Shown: positions 1 through 8,985 of the stretch, piece after piece
How positions within the stretch are numbered: position 1 is the stretch's first letter
Layout: each line of letters starts with the position of its first letter
NCBI RefSeq assembly: GCF_016616425.1
Contig: NZ_CP067101.1
Location: 5,704,001 to 5,768,000 of the forward strand
Source of the DNA: Bradyrhizobium diazoefficiens
Lineage (GTDB): Bacteria > Pseudomonadota > Alphaproteobacteria > Rhizobiales > Xanthobacteraceae
Direction of reading: 5' to 3'
Length of the DNA: 64,000 nt
The notes under the pieces: generated by a model
Seen by the model: only the letters and a program-made list of their open reading frames with translations
Databases searched by the model: none
What the model was told of the DNA's origin: nothing
Position numbers and translations under genes: made by a program

Positions 1-495
1 ACATTCTTCGTCGCGCCCGCACGGTCCAGGCAGGAGCTTCGCTTCCTGATCGGGGGAGCGCAATATCCAGAGAATTTCCCCTGGTCTCCAAATATCTACT
101 TCGTGCAGCACCTGCCTCCATCGGAACACGCCGCGTTTTTTGCGTCGTCACGGCTCACACTCAACGTGACGCGGCGGGCCATGGCGGAAACGGGCTGGTG
201 TCCGTCCGGGCGTCTATTCGAGGCCGCGGCTTGCGGTGCTCCCTTGCTGAGCGACGAGTGGCCGGGGATCGAGGAATTCTTTACGCCGGGGCAGGAGATC
301 CTGACCACGCGGAACGAGAACGATACGTTCGCCGCTTTGACGATGGCTGACGCCGAGCTCAAACGCATTGCTCGGCGCGCGTATGAGCGGACCATGGATC
401 AGCACACATCCGACAAACGCGCTCGCGAACTGATCCTGCTGCTCGAGCAGGCTGCCTCGGCCGGCGCGCACCGGCAGCAGCCAGAGGAGGCTTGA
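1..495 (+). CDS. CgeB-like glycosyltransferase, 5'-truncated by the window edge
   Basis: Reading frame 1 is open from base 1, so only the last 164 residues are visible. They match by eye the C-terminal GT-B half of the paralogue at 11194-12318: both have a GAQYP word, then a NVTR/NATR word, then F-E-A-A-A-C-G and D-x-W-P-G-I-E. This region normally forms the nucleotide-sugar site of CgeB/DUF3880-type glycosyltransferases. The stop overlaps the ribosome-binding site of the next gene, so the two are probably co-transcribed. The sugar donor and acceptor cannot be read from the sequence. Confidence 0.85.
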   Translation, partial: TFFVAPARSRQELRFLIGGAQYPENFPWSPNIYFVQHLPPSEHAAFFASSRLTLNVTRRAMAETGWCPSGRLFEAAACGAPLLSDEWPGIEEFFTPGQEILTTRNENDTFAALTMADAELKRIARRAYERTMDQHTSDKRARELILLLEQAASAGAHRQQPEEA

Positions 496-497
496 CA

Positions 498-1307
498 ATG
501 TGGGGCATAGTTCCGGCCGCGGGCCGCGGCAGCCGCATCCAGCCGCTGGCCTTTTCGAAGGAGCTGCTTCCGGTCGGAAGCCGGCGCGACGATGGTACCG
601 ATCGGCCCTGCGCGGTCTCGGAATATTTGCTGGAGCGCCTGCTCCTTGGTGGTGCCGACAAGATTTGCTTCGTGATCTCACCCGGAAAATCCGACATCCT
701 CGAATATTTCGGCGATCATTTTGGTAGCGCTCAGCTCGCCTATGTGGTTCAGCCCGACGCTTCGGGCCTGTGCGATGCCGTGTTCAGGGCAAGCACGGTG
801 GTCGGCCATGACGAAGATGCCATTGTCGGCCTTCCGGATACGGTCTGGTTCCCCAAGGCGGCGTTGCAGGCGCTGCCCGGCGCCGATCTTTCGTTTCTGC
901 TGTTTCCGGTCGAACATCCCGAGTTGTTCGATGCGGTCGTGCTCGACGGCGACCGCGTGACGGAGATCCAGGTCAAGCAGCCGGAGGCGGCGTCAAAATG
1001 GATCTGGGGCGCCTTCAAGATGTCGGCGCGCGGGTTTCGCGAACTGCGGTCGCTGTGGGTGACGCGCGATTGTCGCGATGAATATTTCGGCACACTCGTA
1101 AACGCCTACATCGCGGGCGGCGGCCAGGGACTCGGGGTCAAGGCCGGCGAATCCTACGTCGATGTCGGCACTATTGGAGGTTATCGCACGGCAATGACTT
1201 TGCTGGCTGAAAGCTCGATCGCAAACGGGCGCTCACGATTGTTGGCCGGCGGGTCGTCTGGAGCAATTCGGCCAGCCGCGGCCATGAATAACGGAGCCAT
1301 CGCATGA
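498..1307 (+). CDS. Sugar-phosphate nucleotidyltransferase (RmlA-like)
   Basis: Cytoplasmic enzyme expected to join a nucleoside triphosphate to a sugar 1-phosphate. Residues about 7-27 carry the signature of the NTP_transferase family (PAAGRGSRIQPLAFSKELLP), with the usual T of GxGTR replaced by S. A DVGT word near the C-terminus fits the sugar-binding end. At 269 aa it is slightly shorter than typical glucose-1-phosphate thymidylyltransferases (about 290 aa). A TTG at 492 is in frame, but the ATG at 498 has GAGGAGG about 7 nt upstream and is preferred. It overlaps the methyltransferase gene by 4 bp. The specific nucleotide and sugar are not determined. Confidence 0.85.
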   Translation: MWGIVPAAGRGSRIQPLAFSKELLPVGSRRDDGTDRPCAVSEYLLERLLLGGADKICFVISPGKSDILEYFGDHFGSAQLAYVVQPDASGLCDAVFRASTVVGHDEDAIVGLPDTVWFPKAALQALPGADLSFLLFPVEHPELFDAVVLDGDRVTEIQVKQPEAASKWIWGAFKMSARGFRELRSLWVTRDCRDEYFGTLVNAYIAGGGQGLGVKAGESYVDVGTIGGYRTAMTLLAESSIANGRSRLLAGGSSGAIRPAAAMNNGAIA

Positions 1308-2071
1308 ATCGGAGCGTCCTTTCCCGCGAGGAAATCCGCGAGCGCGTCGATGCGCTAGGGCCGTGGTTTCACAATCTCGATCTGAACGGCGTGCCGACCG
1401 CGCCTTCGCACTTTCTCGGCGACTATCCCAATGTCAAATGGCGGCGCTTCGCCGGGATCATGCCGGACCGTCTGGACGGCAAGACGGTCCTCGACATCGG
1501 CTGCAATGCCGGATTCTACGCCATGGAGATGAAACGGCGCGGCGCCGAGCGCGTCCTCGGCCTCGACACCGACGAGGAATACCTGGCGCAGGCCCGCTTC
1601 GCAGCCGAGGTCAACGGTCTCAGGATCGAATTCCGCAAGATGTCAGCTTACGACGTTGGACAGCTGCAAGAGAAGTTCGATCTCGTGATCTTCATGGGTG
1701 TACTCTACCATCTGCGGCACCCCCTGCTGGCACTCGACCTGATTCATGAACACGCAGCTGGCGACCTCCTCCTGTTCCAGTCCATGCAGCGCGGCGAGAG
1801 TCGTGTGGATCCAGTCGACAAGAACTACGACTTCTGGACCACCGGTCAGTTCGATTCGCCGGGCTATCCAAAGCTACACTTCGTCGAGAACAAATATGCC
1901 GACGATCCCACCAATTGGTGGGTGCCGAACCGCGCCTGCGCAGAAGCCATGTTGCGCAGCGCCGGCTTTGCCATCGCGGGGCATCCGGAAGATGAAGTCT
2001 ATCTCTGCAAGCGGGTGCAAAGGCCGCAATCAGAAGGACCGGTCTATCCGTCGCGGGAGCGGGACCGATGA
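1304..2071 (+). CDS. CmoB-like SAM-dependent methyltransferase (probably TIGR04290 family)
   Basis: 255 aa class I methyltransferase. SAM motif I is at residues 62-70 (VLDIGCNAG) and an acidic motif II ends near D90. The N-terminal W-F-H-N-L-D-L segment resembles CmoB/DUF1698 proteins that modify tRNA wobble uridine, but the position inside a glycan cassette suggests a sugar or glycan substrate. From memory this is the TIGR04290 group found beside glycosyltransferase genes; that assignment was not checked by search. It is coupled on both sides: 4-bp overlap upstream, and its TGA overlaps the ATG of the next gene. Confidence 0.8.
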   Translation: MNRSVLSREEIRERVDALGPWFHNLDLNGVPTAPSHFLGDYPNVKWRRFAGIMPDRLDGKTVLDIGCNAGFYAMEMKRRGAERVLGLDTDEEYLAQARFAAEVNGLRIEFRKMSAYDVGQLQEKFDLVIFMGVLYHLRHPLLALDLIHEHAAGDLLLFQSMQRGESRVDPVDKNYDFWTTGQFDSPGYPKLHFVENKYADDPTNWWVPNRACAEAMLRSAGFAIAGHPEDEVYLCKRVQRPQSEGPVYPSRERDR

Positions 2072-3021
2072 TCGAGGCCGCCAAGATCTGGAACGAGCCG
2101 AACAACAAATCGCATTGGGATAACCTGATCGATCCGGATTGGGCGATGTTCGCCAATCTGGCGCTCGCTGCCGGAAAAGCCATCCGCAGCGCACATCCGG
2201 CACTCCCGCGTGTGCTCGGCGGCATATCGCCGATCGATCCGTCTTTCATTCGTAAGATGCAGGCACGGGGCGTGCTCGATCACGTCGATGCGGTGGCTGT
2301 GCACGGCTTTCCCCTCGACTGGAACCTGTGGCAGATCGCCGAATGGCCGGCCAAGCTCGCGGAGATAAAGGCCGTCACCGCGTTGCCGGTGTGGGTGACG
2401 GAGGTGGGAGTCTCGTCCTTCGGTGCCGAAGAGGTGCAGGCCTGGGGACTGACCCGAACCGCAGAGCTCTTGGCCGGCCGCGCCCCACGGATTCACTGGT
2501 ACAGCCTCTACGATCTTCCCTCGAACTGGGAGGCCACCACCCGACACAAGGAAGCTGAAGGCTCGTCCTACTACAGGCACTTCCACATGGGGCTGTTGCG
2601 CGAAGACGGCACTCCGAAAGCCGCGGCAGACCTGCTCGGCGAGTGTGTGCCTGCGATGGGCCTGTGCCAGTGGTTCCACTTCGAGGACCATCGCCTCGAC
2701 GATGCCGTGCGCTGGATGCGCCGGCTCGGCGTGCAGCATCTCAGGACCGGCCTCTCCTGGGCCGACAGTTTCCGACCCAACGCGCTCGAGTGGTTCGACC
2801 GCCAGATGGATGCGTTGGCTGAGTTCGAGGTGACGGTGACCTTCTGTTTCACACCCGAGCACCGGGGTATCGAGCCTCATCACACCAGTCCGCCGCTCGA
2901 TGTGAACGAGTTCGCCGACTTCTGCGGGCAGATGGTCGAGCGTTACTGCACGAAAACCGGGCTTGCTTCCGCTGCTGCCTCCCCACACCTGACCAGCGCC
3001 GAGCCGACATGCGTTCCCTGA
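2068..3021 (+). CDS. Glycoside hydrolase clan A-like protein with swapped barrel halves
   Basis: 317 aa. The chain starts at what is normally the middle of a GH39/GH5-like TIM barrel: W-N-E-P-N at residues 8-12 (candidate acid/base E10), then V-W-V-T-E-V-G with candidate nucleophile E112, then the H-W-Y-S-L-Y-D strand (143-149). A segment that reads like the N-terminal half of the same fold follows at about 198-293 ([32 protein letters not shown]). The last 24 residues look non-homologous and overlap the next gene. The ATGA overlap with the methyltransferase argues that the start is genuine. Beta-xylosidase-like activity is a family guess; a circular permutation is an inference from strand order. 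Confidence 0.65.
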   Translation: MIEAAKIWNEPNNKSHWDNLIDPDWAMFANLALAAGKAIRSAHPALPRVLGGISPIDPSFIRKMQARGVLDHVDAVAVHGFPLDWNLWQIAEWPAKLAEIKAVTALPVWVTEVGVSSFGAEEVQAWGLTRTAELLAGRAPRIHWYSLYDLPSNWEATTRHKEAEGSSYYRHFHMGLLREDGTPKAAADLLGECVPAMGLCQWFHFEDHRLDDAVRWMRRLGVQHLRTGLSWADSFRPNALEWFDRQMDALAEFEVTVTFCFTPEHRGIEPHHTSPPLDVNEFADFCGQMVERYCTKTGLASAAASPHLTSAEPTCVP

Positions 3022-4214
3022 TCCTGGTGATGGACTCCGTCGGCATCGGCGCGGCACCCGATGCCGCCCATTACCGCGACGAAGGCGCTGACACCGTCGG
3101 TCACATTGCGGCGGCGTGCATGGCTGGTAAGGCCGACAACCCACTGCGTGAAGGGCCGCTTCGGCTGCCCAACCTTGTTGCGCTCGGCCTTGGCGAAGCC
3201 TGCCGTCTCGCCACCGGGCGCGTGCCCCCCGGACTGGAGGGGCCGCCGAAGCATTCGCGATTTGGCTGTGCGAGCGAGACATCAAAAGGCAAGGACACGC
3301 CGTCCGGCCATTGGGAAATCGCGGGTGTGCCGGTGCCGTTCGACTGGGGGTATTTTCCCAAGATCGTGCCGTGCTTCCCGGCGGATCTGGTCGAAGGCCT
3401 CTGCGTGCAGGCTGGATTGCCCGGCCTGCTTGGAAACTGCCACGCATCCGGCACGGAGATCATTGCCGAGTTCGGTGAGCGTCATGTCCGAACCGGCGCG
3501 CCGATCTGCTATACCTCCGCCGACAGCGTGTTCCAGATCGCCGCCCATGAGGAGAGCTTCGGGCTCGAACGCCTCTACGAGGTCTGCGGCGTTGCCCGCC
3601 GGCTGGTCGATTCGCTCAATATCGGGCGGGTCATCGCCCGGCCGTTCGTCGGCACATCAGCCAGCAACTTCAGGCGAACCGGACACAGGAAAGATTTTTC
3701 CGTGCCGCCCCCGGAGCCAACCATCCTCGACTTCGCCGCGACCGCGGGGCGCGACATCGTCACAATCGGCAAGATCGACGACATTTTCGCTCATCGCGGG
3801 ACCGGGCGGAATATGCGCGCCGACGGCAACGAAGCGCTGTTCGACGCCACGCTCGATGGGCTGGCTTCGCTCGCCGACGGCGGGCTGCTGTTCGCCAATT
3901 TCATTGATTTCGACACACTCTACGGCCATCGCCGCGACGTAGCCGGCTATGCAGCAGCGCTCGAAGCCTTCGATGCGCGCGTTCCTGAGCTGCTAAGCCG
4001 TCTTCGCGGCGATGATCTCATGATCATCACGGCCGACCACGGCTGCGACCCCACCTGGGCGGGCACCGACCATACCCGCGAACAGGTGCCCATCCTGGCC
4101 TGGAATGCGCAATCAACTTTTCTGATCGGCCAGCGCGCCGGCTTCGCGGACATCGGCGCGACCGTCGCAAAGCATCTCGGACTGCCGTCCCCGCTTCATG
4201 GCGCAGATTTTTAG
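3009..4214 (+). CDS. deoB: Phosphopentomutase
   Basis: 401 aa, the normal length for DeoB, which interconverts ribose or deoxyribose 1- and 5-phosphates in the cytoplasm. Metal-site landmarks are visible: D9 in V-M-D-S-V-G-I-G, the [10 protein letters not shown] segment at 94-103 that carries the phospho-accepting threonine in known enzymes, and a C-terminal T-A-D-H-G-C-D-P with D-H-T-R-E. It begins 13 bp inside the preceding gene, so it belongs to the same operon. DeoB normally sits with nucleoside catabolism genes; no deoA, deoC or deoD is seen here. A role in supplying pentose phosphate to the cassette is inference. Confidence 0.92.
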   Translation: MRSLILVMDSVGIGAAPDAAHYRDEGADTVGHIAAACMAGKADNPLREGPLRLPNLVALGLGEACRLATGRVPPGLEGPPKHSRFGCASETSKGKDTPSGHWEIAGVPVPFDWGYFPKIVPCFPADLVEGLCVQAGLPGLLGNCHASGTEIIAEFGERHVRTGAPICYTSADSVFQIAAHEESFGLERLYEVCGVARRLVDSLNIGRVIARPFVGTSASNFRRTGHRKDFSVPPPEPTILDFAATAGRDIVTIGKIDDIFAHRGTGRNMRADGNEALFDATLDGLASLADGGLLFANFIDFDTLYGHRRDVAGYAAALEAFDARVPELLSRLRGDDLMIITADHGCDPTWAGTDHTREQVPILAWNAQSTFLIGQRAGFADIGATVAKHLGLPSPLHGADF

Positions 4215-4425
4215 GCATGAGCGCTCCCCGATTCACCCAGGTTATTGATCCAGGTTAGAGAAACTTTCGTTTGTACGTTTCAGAGGAACGAACATTCCTC
4301 GTGCAGCTTCTTTCTTCAAATGTGACTGGCGCGCAGGGTCGCCCGACCGAGCTGCAGGGCGCGCTTTCATTCTCATCATCGATCGGTCCCGCCGGATCCG
4401 GTCACACGGCAACACGGAGCGACGA
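4215..4425 (+). promoter_or_regulatory. Intergenic leader before the second glycan operon, with a hairpin
   Basis: This 211-bp gap is the only sizeable break in the glycan cassette. It contains a perfect 6-bp stem, GAGGAA at 4283-4288 with TTCCTC at 4295-4300 around a 6-nt loop, and two copies of CCAGGTTA just upstream. No T-run follows the stem, so it is not a clear terminator. The base composition is more AT-rich than in the genes. A promoter for 4426 onward is likely here, but no -35/-10 pair could be assigned. Confidence 0.35.
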
Positions 4426-5538
4426 ATGGCGCGAGTATTGATCACCGGGGGCGCGGGATTCATCGGCTCTCATGCCGCCGATGCCCTTCTCGCCGCCGGC
4501 TACGAAGTCAGGCTTTTCGATAATCTCTCGCCTCAGGTTCACGGAGGCAACCGCCAGCGTCCCGCCTACCTTGCCGACGATGCAGAACTCGTGGTCGGTG
4601 ACGTCACCGACGCTCTCGCCATCGACCAAGCATTGCGCGGGACCGACATGGTCCTGCATCTCGCCTCCGCCGTCGGCGTCGGTCAGAGCATGTACGATAT
4701 CGAACCTTATGTCAGAACGAACGAGCTCGGCACAGCCGTGCTGTTGCAGGCCCTTTCGAAGCGGCCCGTCGAACGGCTCGTCGTGGCGTCGTCGATGAGC
4801 ATTTACGGCGAAGGACTTTACCGGAACGCCGATCAGAGCATGATCGCTTGCGAGGAGCGACCGATCGAGCAGCTTGGCCGCGGCGATTGGGAGCTGCGCG
4901 ATGCCGCCGGCAATCCGCTCGATCCAATTCCTACGCCGGAAACAAAGCAACCTTCGCTGAGCTCGATCTACGCGCTCAACAAATATGCGCAGGAGCGCAT
5001 GTGCCTGATCATCGGCAAGGCCTATGGCATTCCGACGGTGGCGCTGCGATTTTTCAATGCGTTCGGGCCCCGTCAGGCCTTGTCCAATCCGTATACCGGC
5101 GTGCTCGCGATCTTTGCCGCGCGATTGCTCAATGGCCGGTCTCCCCTCGTCTTCGAGGACGGCCGGCAACGGCGCGACTTCGTCCATGTGCAAGACGTCG
5201 CCCGCGCCTGCCGCATGGCGCTGGAATCCGAGCATGCTCAGGACGTCTTTAACATCGGCTCAGGGCAGAGCCGCACCATTCTGTCGGTCGCGCAGGATCT
5301 GGCTGAAGTCATGGGGCGCCGCGACATCGTGCCCGACGTGACGGGGAAATATCGCGCCGGGGATATCCGGCACTGCTTCGCCGACATGGAGAAGTCGCGC
5401 GACGTGCTCGGCTTCGAGCCCCGCGTCGCCTTCAAGGATGGGCTCCAGGAACTGGCGGAATATCTCGCCGACCAGATCGCCGACGATCAGGCTGAGCGGG
5501 CCACCAGGGAGCTGCAGCAACGAGGATTGGTCGCGTGA
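4426..5538 (+). CDS. NAD-dependent sugar-nucleotide epimerase (WbiB / dTDP-rhamnose 4-epimerase-like)
   Basis: 370 aa extended SDR. The Rossmann motif GGAGFIGS is near residues 8-15 and the catalytic Y-x3-K is in I-Y-A-L-N-K. A long insertion before that tyrosine (W-E-L-R-D-A-A-G through P-T-P-E-T-K) resembles the WbiB group of dTDP-L-rhamnose 4-epimerases rather than plain GalE. The C-terminal R-D-F-V-H-V-x-D-V word is the sugar-nucleotide binding segment. First gene after the 211-bp gap; its TGA overlaps the next ATG by one base. UDP-glucose/galactose epimerase activity remains possible. Confidence 0.8.
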   Translation: MARVLITGGAGFIGSHAADALLAAGYEVRLFDNLSPQVHGGNRQRPAYLADDAELVVGDVTDALAIDQALRGTDMVLHLASAVGVGQSMYDIEPYVRTNELGTAVLLQALSKRPVERLVVASSMSIYGEGLYRNADQSMIACEERPIEQLGRGDWELRDAAGNPLDPIPTPETKQPSLSSIYALNKYAQERMCLIIGKAYGIPTVALRFFNAFGPRQALSNPYTGVLAIFAARLLNGRSPLVFEDGRQRRDFVHVQDVARACRMALESEHAQDVFNIGSGQSRTILSVAQDLAEVMGRRDIVPDVTGKYRAGDIRHCFADMEKSRDVLGFEPRVAFKDGLQELAEYLADQIADDQAERATRELQQRGLVA

Positions 5539-6599
5539 TGAGTAACCGAGACAATAAGCCCGTTCTGATCACCGGCGGCTGCGGATTCATCGGCTGCAAT
5601 CTCGCCGACACTCTTGCGCAGCGTGGCGATCGCGTGCTGGTCCTGGACAATCTTGCTCGCGCCGGCGTCCAGGAGAACGCGCAATGGCTGAAGTCCCGGC
5701 ACGGCGACCGGGTCACGATCACCGTGGCCGATATCCGCGAGCCGATCCCGGTGATCGATGCGGTGCGCGAAGCGCGCGCCGTCTTGCACCTGGCCGCCCA
5801 GGTCGCGGTCACCGATAGCGTGAGCGATCCCGCCGCCGATTTCGAGATCAACGCGCGCGGCACGTTGAACGTGCTCGAAGCGGTTCGATTGCACAACAGC
5901 GCCGCGCCTGTCGTCTTTGCCTCGACCAACAAGGTCTACGGACGCCTGATCGAGGATAGCGAGATCGCGCTTGCCGGCCGGCGCTACACGCCGACAAGCG
6001 CTCTGCTCGCGGCAGGCGTCTCGGAGAATGCCCCGCTCGATTTCTACAGTCCCTATGGGTGCTCCAAAGGGACGGCGGATCAATACGTTCACGACTATGC
6101 CCGGGTCTACGGCCTGCAGACGGTGGTGATGCGCATGAGCTGCATCTATGGACCGCGGCAGTTCGGCACCGAAGATCAGGGCTGGATCGCGCATTTTCTG
6201 TTGAGCGCCATCCGCGGCAACGAGCTGACGATCTATGGCGACGGCAACCAGGTCCGCGACGCGCTGCACGTTTCCGATGCCGTCAACGCGTGGCTGGCCG
6301 TGCTCGATCGGATCGCGCTTGCTCGCGGACGTGTGTTCAACCTTGGCGGCGGCCCGGCCAACGCGATCAGTCTGCTCGAACTGATCGACCGCATTGCCGA
6401 TTTGACCGGCCACAAGGCCATGTACCGCTTTGCCGATTGGCGGCCAGGCGACCAGCCCTGGTATGTCAGCGATACCCGTGCCCTGTCCACCGCGCTCGGC
6501 TGGGCGCCCCAGACGCTTCTGACAGACGGCCTGCGATCGCTTCACACCTGGCTGGACGGCCGCTTCGGACCACAAGCCAATCGCGAGGCGCTGGCATGA
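5538..6599 (+). CDS. NAD-dependent epimerase (CDP-paratose 2-epimerase-like)
   Basis: 353 aa extended SDR with GGCGFIGC near residues 12-19, an S-T-N-K-V-Y-G segment typical of the CDP-paratose/tyvelose epimerase group, and catalytic Y-G-C-S-K. An in-frame GTG lies at 5535; the ATG at 5538 overlaps the upstream stop as TGATG and is preferred, though neither choice can be proved. It is coupled to the radical SAM gene by a 4-bp ATGA overlap. It probably inverts one carbon of a nucleotide-activated sugar used by the glycosyltransferases downstream; the exact substrate is unknown. Confidence 0.78.
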   Translation: MSNRDNKPVLITGGCGFIGCNLADTLAQRGDRVLVLDNLARAGVQENAQWLKSRHGDRVTITVADIREPIPVIDAVREARAVLHLAAQVAVTDSVSDPAADFEINARGTLNVLEAVRLHNSAAPVVFASTNKVYGRLIEDSEIALAGRRYTPTSALLAAGVSENAPLDFYSPYGCSKGTADQYVHDYARVYGLQTVVMRMSCIYGPRQFGTEDQGWIAHFLLSAIRGNELTIYGDGNQVRDALHVSDAVNAWLAVLDRIALARGRVFNLGGGPANAISLLELIDRIADLTGHKAMYRFADWRPGDQPWYVSDTRALSTALGWAPQTLLTDGLRSLHTWLDGRFGPQANREALA

Positions 6600-7882
6600 C
6601 GCGCGTTGCGCTCATCAACCCCAATTGGGATTTCCGCGGCAGCATCTATTTCGGCTGCCGCTCCCCTCACCTTCCGCTCGAGCTCGGGATATCCGATCAC
6701 TACTTGAAAGCGGCCGGGCAGAAGACGCTGTTGCTTGACGCGCACATGTTCGACCTGTCTCTGGCAGATATCGAGGCCGAACTAACGACATTTGGCCCCG
6801 ACCAGATCGTCATCACGACGGCGCCGACCTATTTGTTCTGGCGCTGCGCCCCACCCGAACTCCGCGTCCCGCAGGAGCTCGCGGCGGCCGTGCGCGATCT
6901 TGCGCCCATGCTGATCGCGGTAGGCCCCCATGGCTCGACCACGCCGAAAGCCGCACTGCGCAAGCTCCGCGTCGACATTGTCGTGATGGGCGAATGCGAG
7001 GCGTCCTTGCTGCGGCTCGCCAATGGCGAGCGCGACTTCCCCGGCCTGTGCTTCGCCGACGGCGCCTCGCTTCGCGTCAATGGCGGTCCGCAAGCCGTGG
7101 CCTTTTCGGATCAGCCGCCGCTCGAATGGCCCGATGAGATGATCCGGCGCCATCACCACCACCATCACCGCTTCGAGGCCGAGCCGCAGGCCCCCGGCGC
7201 CGAGCTCGAGTCATCGCGAGGCTGTCCATACAATTGCACGTTCTGCGCCAAGGAGAATTTCCGCAACGCTTACCGCAAACGGCCGCCCGCTGTGGTCCTT
7301 GAAGAAATCGATGGGCTGCGTCGACGGGGCATCGAGTATATTTACTTCGTTGACGAGATTTTTCTTCCCAATGCCGAACTGCTCGAAGGGCTGACCACGC
7401 GTGGTCTGAAGTTCGGCGTGCAAACCCGCATCGACCTCTGGAAGCCGGATATGCTGGCTCTGCTCGGTCGGGCCGGATGCGTTTCGATTGAAGCGGGCAT
7501 CGAGAGCCTGACCGTCGAAGGGCGCGCTGCCCTTGCCAAGAACTGCAAGATGACGACCGACCAGCTTGCCGATCGCCTGGTCGAGGCCCGCCGCCACGTT
7601 CCCTTCGTGCAGGCCAACCTGATCGAGGTGCCCGAGGACGACGATCCGGCCGTGCAGCGCTGGCGCCGCACGATGCAGGATGCAGGCATCTGGGCCAATG
7701 ATCCAGTTCCGCTGTACCCCTATCCCGGTTCTCCGGATTACCGAAAGCTGTGGGGTGAGGCCGATGATTCCGCGTGGGAGCGCGCGCATCGACACTACCT
7801 CGAGATGTTCGACCAATTCAGCGACGTTCAGAACGATCGTCCGGTGCCGCTCGATGCGCTCGAACTTCGGGTTGCGCCATGA
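6596..7882 (+). CDS. B12-binding-domain radical SAM protein of a glycan cassette
   Basis: 428 aa. Residues 1-160 have the layout of a cobalamin-binding Rossmann domain (V-A-L-I-N-P-N start, L-P-L-E-L-G, V-M-G-E-C-E). The radical SAM cluster motif follows at C210, C214 and C217 (CPYNCTFC), and the E-A-G-I-E-S word fits the SAM site. Between the domains is a run of six histidines at 186-191. B12 radical SAM enzymes often methylate unactivated carbon, which would fit sugar C-methylation, but that is inference. An open frame extends upstream of 6596; the ATGA overlap with the epimerase fixes the start. From memory it resembles TIGR04295. Confidence 0.85.
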   Translation: MTRVALINPNWDFRGSIYFGCRSPHLPLELGISDHYLKAAGQKTLLLDAHMFDLSLADIEAELTTFGPDQIVITTAPTYLFWRCAPPELRVPQELAAAVRDLAPMLIAVGPHGSTTPKAALRKLRVDIVVMGECEASLLRLANGERDFPGLCFADGASLRVNGGPQAVAFSDQPPLEWPDEMIRRHHHHHHRFEAEPQAPGAELESSRGCPYNCTFCAKENFRNAYRKRPPAVVLEEIDGLRRRGIEYIYFVDEIFLPNAELLEGLTTRGLKFGVQTRIDLWKPDMLALLGRAGCVSIEAGIESLTVEGRAALAKNCKMTTDQLADRLVEARRHVPFVQANLIEVPEDDDPAVQRWRRTMQDAGIWANDPVPLYPYPGSPDYRKLWGEADDSAWERAHRHYLEMFDQFSDVQNDRPVPLDALELRVAP

Positions 7883-8985
7883 GCCATAGCTCGTATTTCA
7901 GTATCCTGATGACGACTGACACGGTCGGGGGCGTCTGGACCTATTCCTGCTCTCTGGCCTCAAGCCTTGCCGCAACAGGGGCGTCTGTCACCCTAGTCAC
8001 GATGGGCCCGCGCCCGCGGGCCGACCAGACCGAGATGCTGCTTGGCTCCCGTGTGCGCCTGCTTGAAACAGACCTCGCGCTCGAATGGCAGGACCCGGAA
8101 GGGCAGGATCTGCCCCGCGCCCGGCGCGTGCTCGAGAATCTCGAAACGAAGCTTAAGCCTGACGTCATTCACCTCAACAGCTTTCGCGAGGCCGCCTTTG
8201 CCTGGCGCGCGCCGGTGGTCGTGGTCGCACATTCCTGCGTCAATTCCTGGGCGCTGGCCTGCCGCGACACGGCCTGGCTCGCCGAACCGCAATGGTGCCG
8301 CTACACCGAGCAAGTGGCGGCGGCATTGGATCTGGCACAGGCTTGGGTTGCTCCGAGTCAGTCCTTTCATGACGTCATCATGCGGATTTACCGGCCTCGA
8401 GCTCCGGGCGCTGTCATCTGGAATGGGATCACCCCAGGGCGCGCACCCCGCCGAAAGCAAGAACTGATCTTTGCGGCCGGGCGACTTTGGGACCGCGCCA
8501 AGAACATCGGAGTTTTGGCTGCTGCGGCGCCCGGCTTGTTATGGCCAGTTCAAGTGGCAGGCCCGGCGGACGCCTGCCCCTCGGCTTCCGTCACCTGGCT
8601 CGGACATGTGCCGCACGAGGTCATGCGCGCGCACCTGCAGCACGCTGCCATCTTCGCCAGCCCTGCGCTCTATGAGCCGTTCGGCCTCTCGGTTCTGGAG
8701 GCCGCGGCCGCCGGATGCGCTCTCGTCCTGTCCGATATTCCGACGTTCAGAGAATTGTGGAGCGGGGCAGCCCTGTTCGTCAATCCCACCGACAGCAAGG
8801 TGCTGCATCAAATGCTCGCAAGTCTCTGTAGCGACGATCGTGAGCGTGCGCGGCTGCAACGTGCCGCGTTCGAGCATTCCCTCACCTATTCGCCGACACG
8901 GACGGCGAGCGCATATCTCGGCCTCTACGAGGGGCTGCTCGCATCTCATCGCGCGCCTGCCACCCCGATGGAGGTCCGCGCATGA
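7879..8985 (+). CDS. GT4-type glycosyltransferase
   Basis: 368 aa GT-B fold retaining glycosyltransferase. The N-terminus has the glycogen-synthase-like loop T-D-T-V-G-G-V-W, and the C-terminal domain has the E-P-F-G-L-S-V-L-E-A donor-site word (E-x7-E motif) followed by A-A-A-G-C-A-L. The frame is open upstream, but the ATG at 7879 overlaps the upstream TGA and starts exactly where the fold begins. It is predicted to be cytoplasmic and to add a sugar to the glycan made by this cassette. It is the only GT of this class here; the others are CgeB-like. Confidence 0.85.
   Translation: MSHSSYFSILMTTDTVGGVWTYSCSLASSLAATGASVTLVTMGPRPRADQTEMLLGSRVRLLETDLALEWQDPEGQDLPRARRVLENLETKLKPDVIHLNSFREAAFAWRAPVVVVAHSCVNSWALACRDTAWLAEPQWCRYTEQVAAALDLAQAWVAPSQSFHDVIMRIYRPRAPGAVIWNGITPGRAPRRKQELIFAAGRLWDRAKNIGVLAAAAPGLLWPVQVAGPADACPSASVTWLGHVPHEVMRAHLQHAAIFASPALYEPFGLSVLEAAAAGCALVLSDIPTFRELWSGAALFVNPTDSKVLHQMLASLCSDDRERARLQRAAFEHSLTYSPTRTASAYLGLYEGLLASHRAPATPMEVRA

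Noticed and set aside
2044..3447. Long open frame on the - strand opposite the GH-like and deoB genes
   Set aside because: Antisense shadow of high-GC coding DNA; the + strand has clear protein families and the - translation has no recognisable domain.
4283..4300. GGAAC within the hairpin as an EcfG-type stress promoter
   Set aside because: No GTT at the required 16-17 bp spacing; the bases are explained by the GAGGAA/TTCCTC stem.
7147..7173. His6 run as an engineered tag
   Set aside because: It lies in the middle of a natural protein in continuous native sequence, with mixed CAT/CAC codons and no vector sequence.
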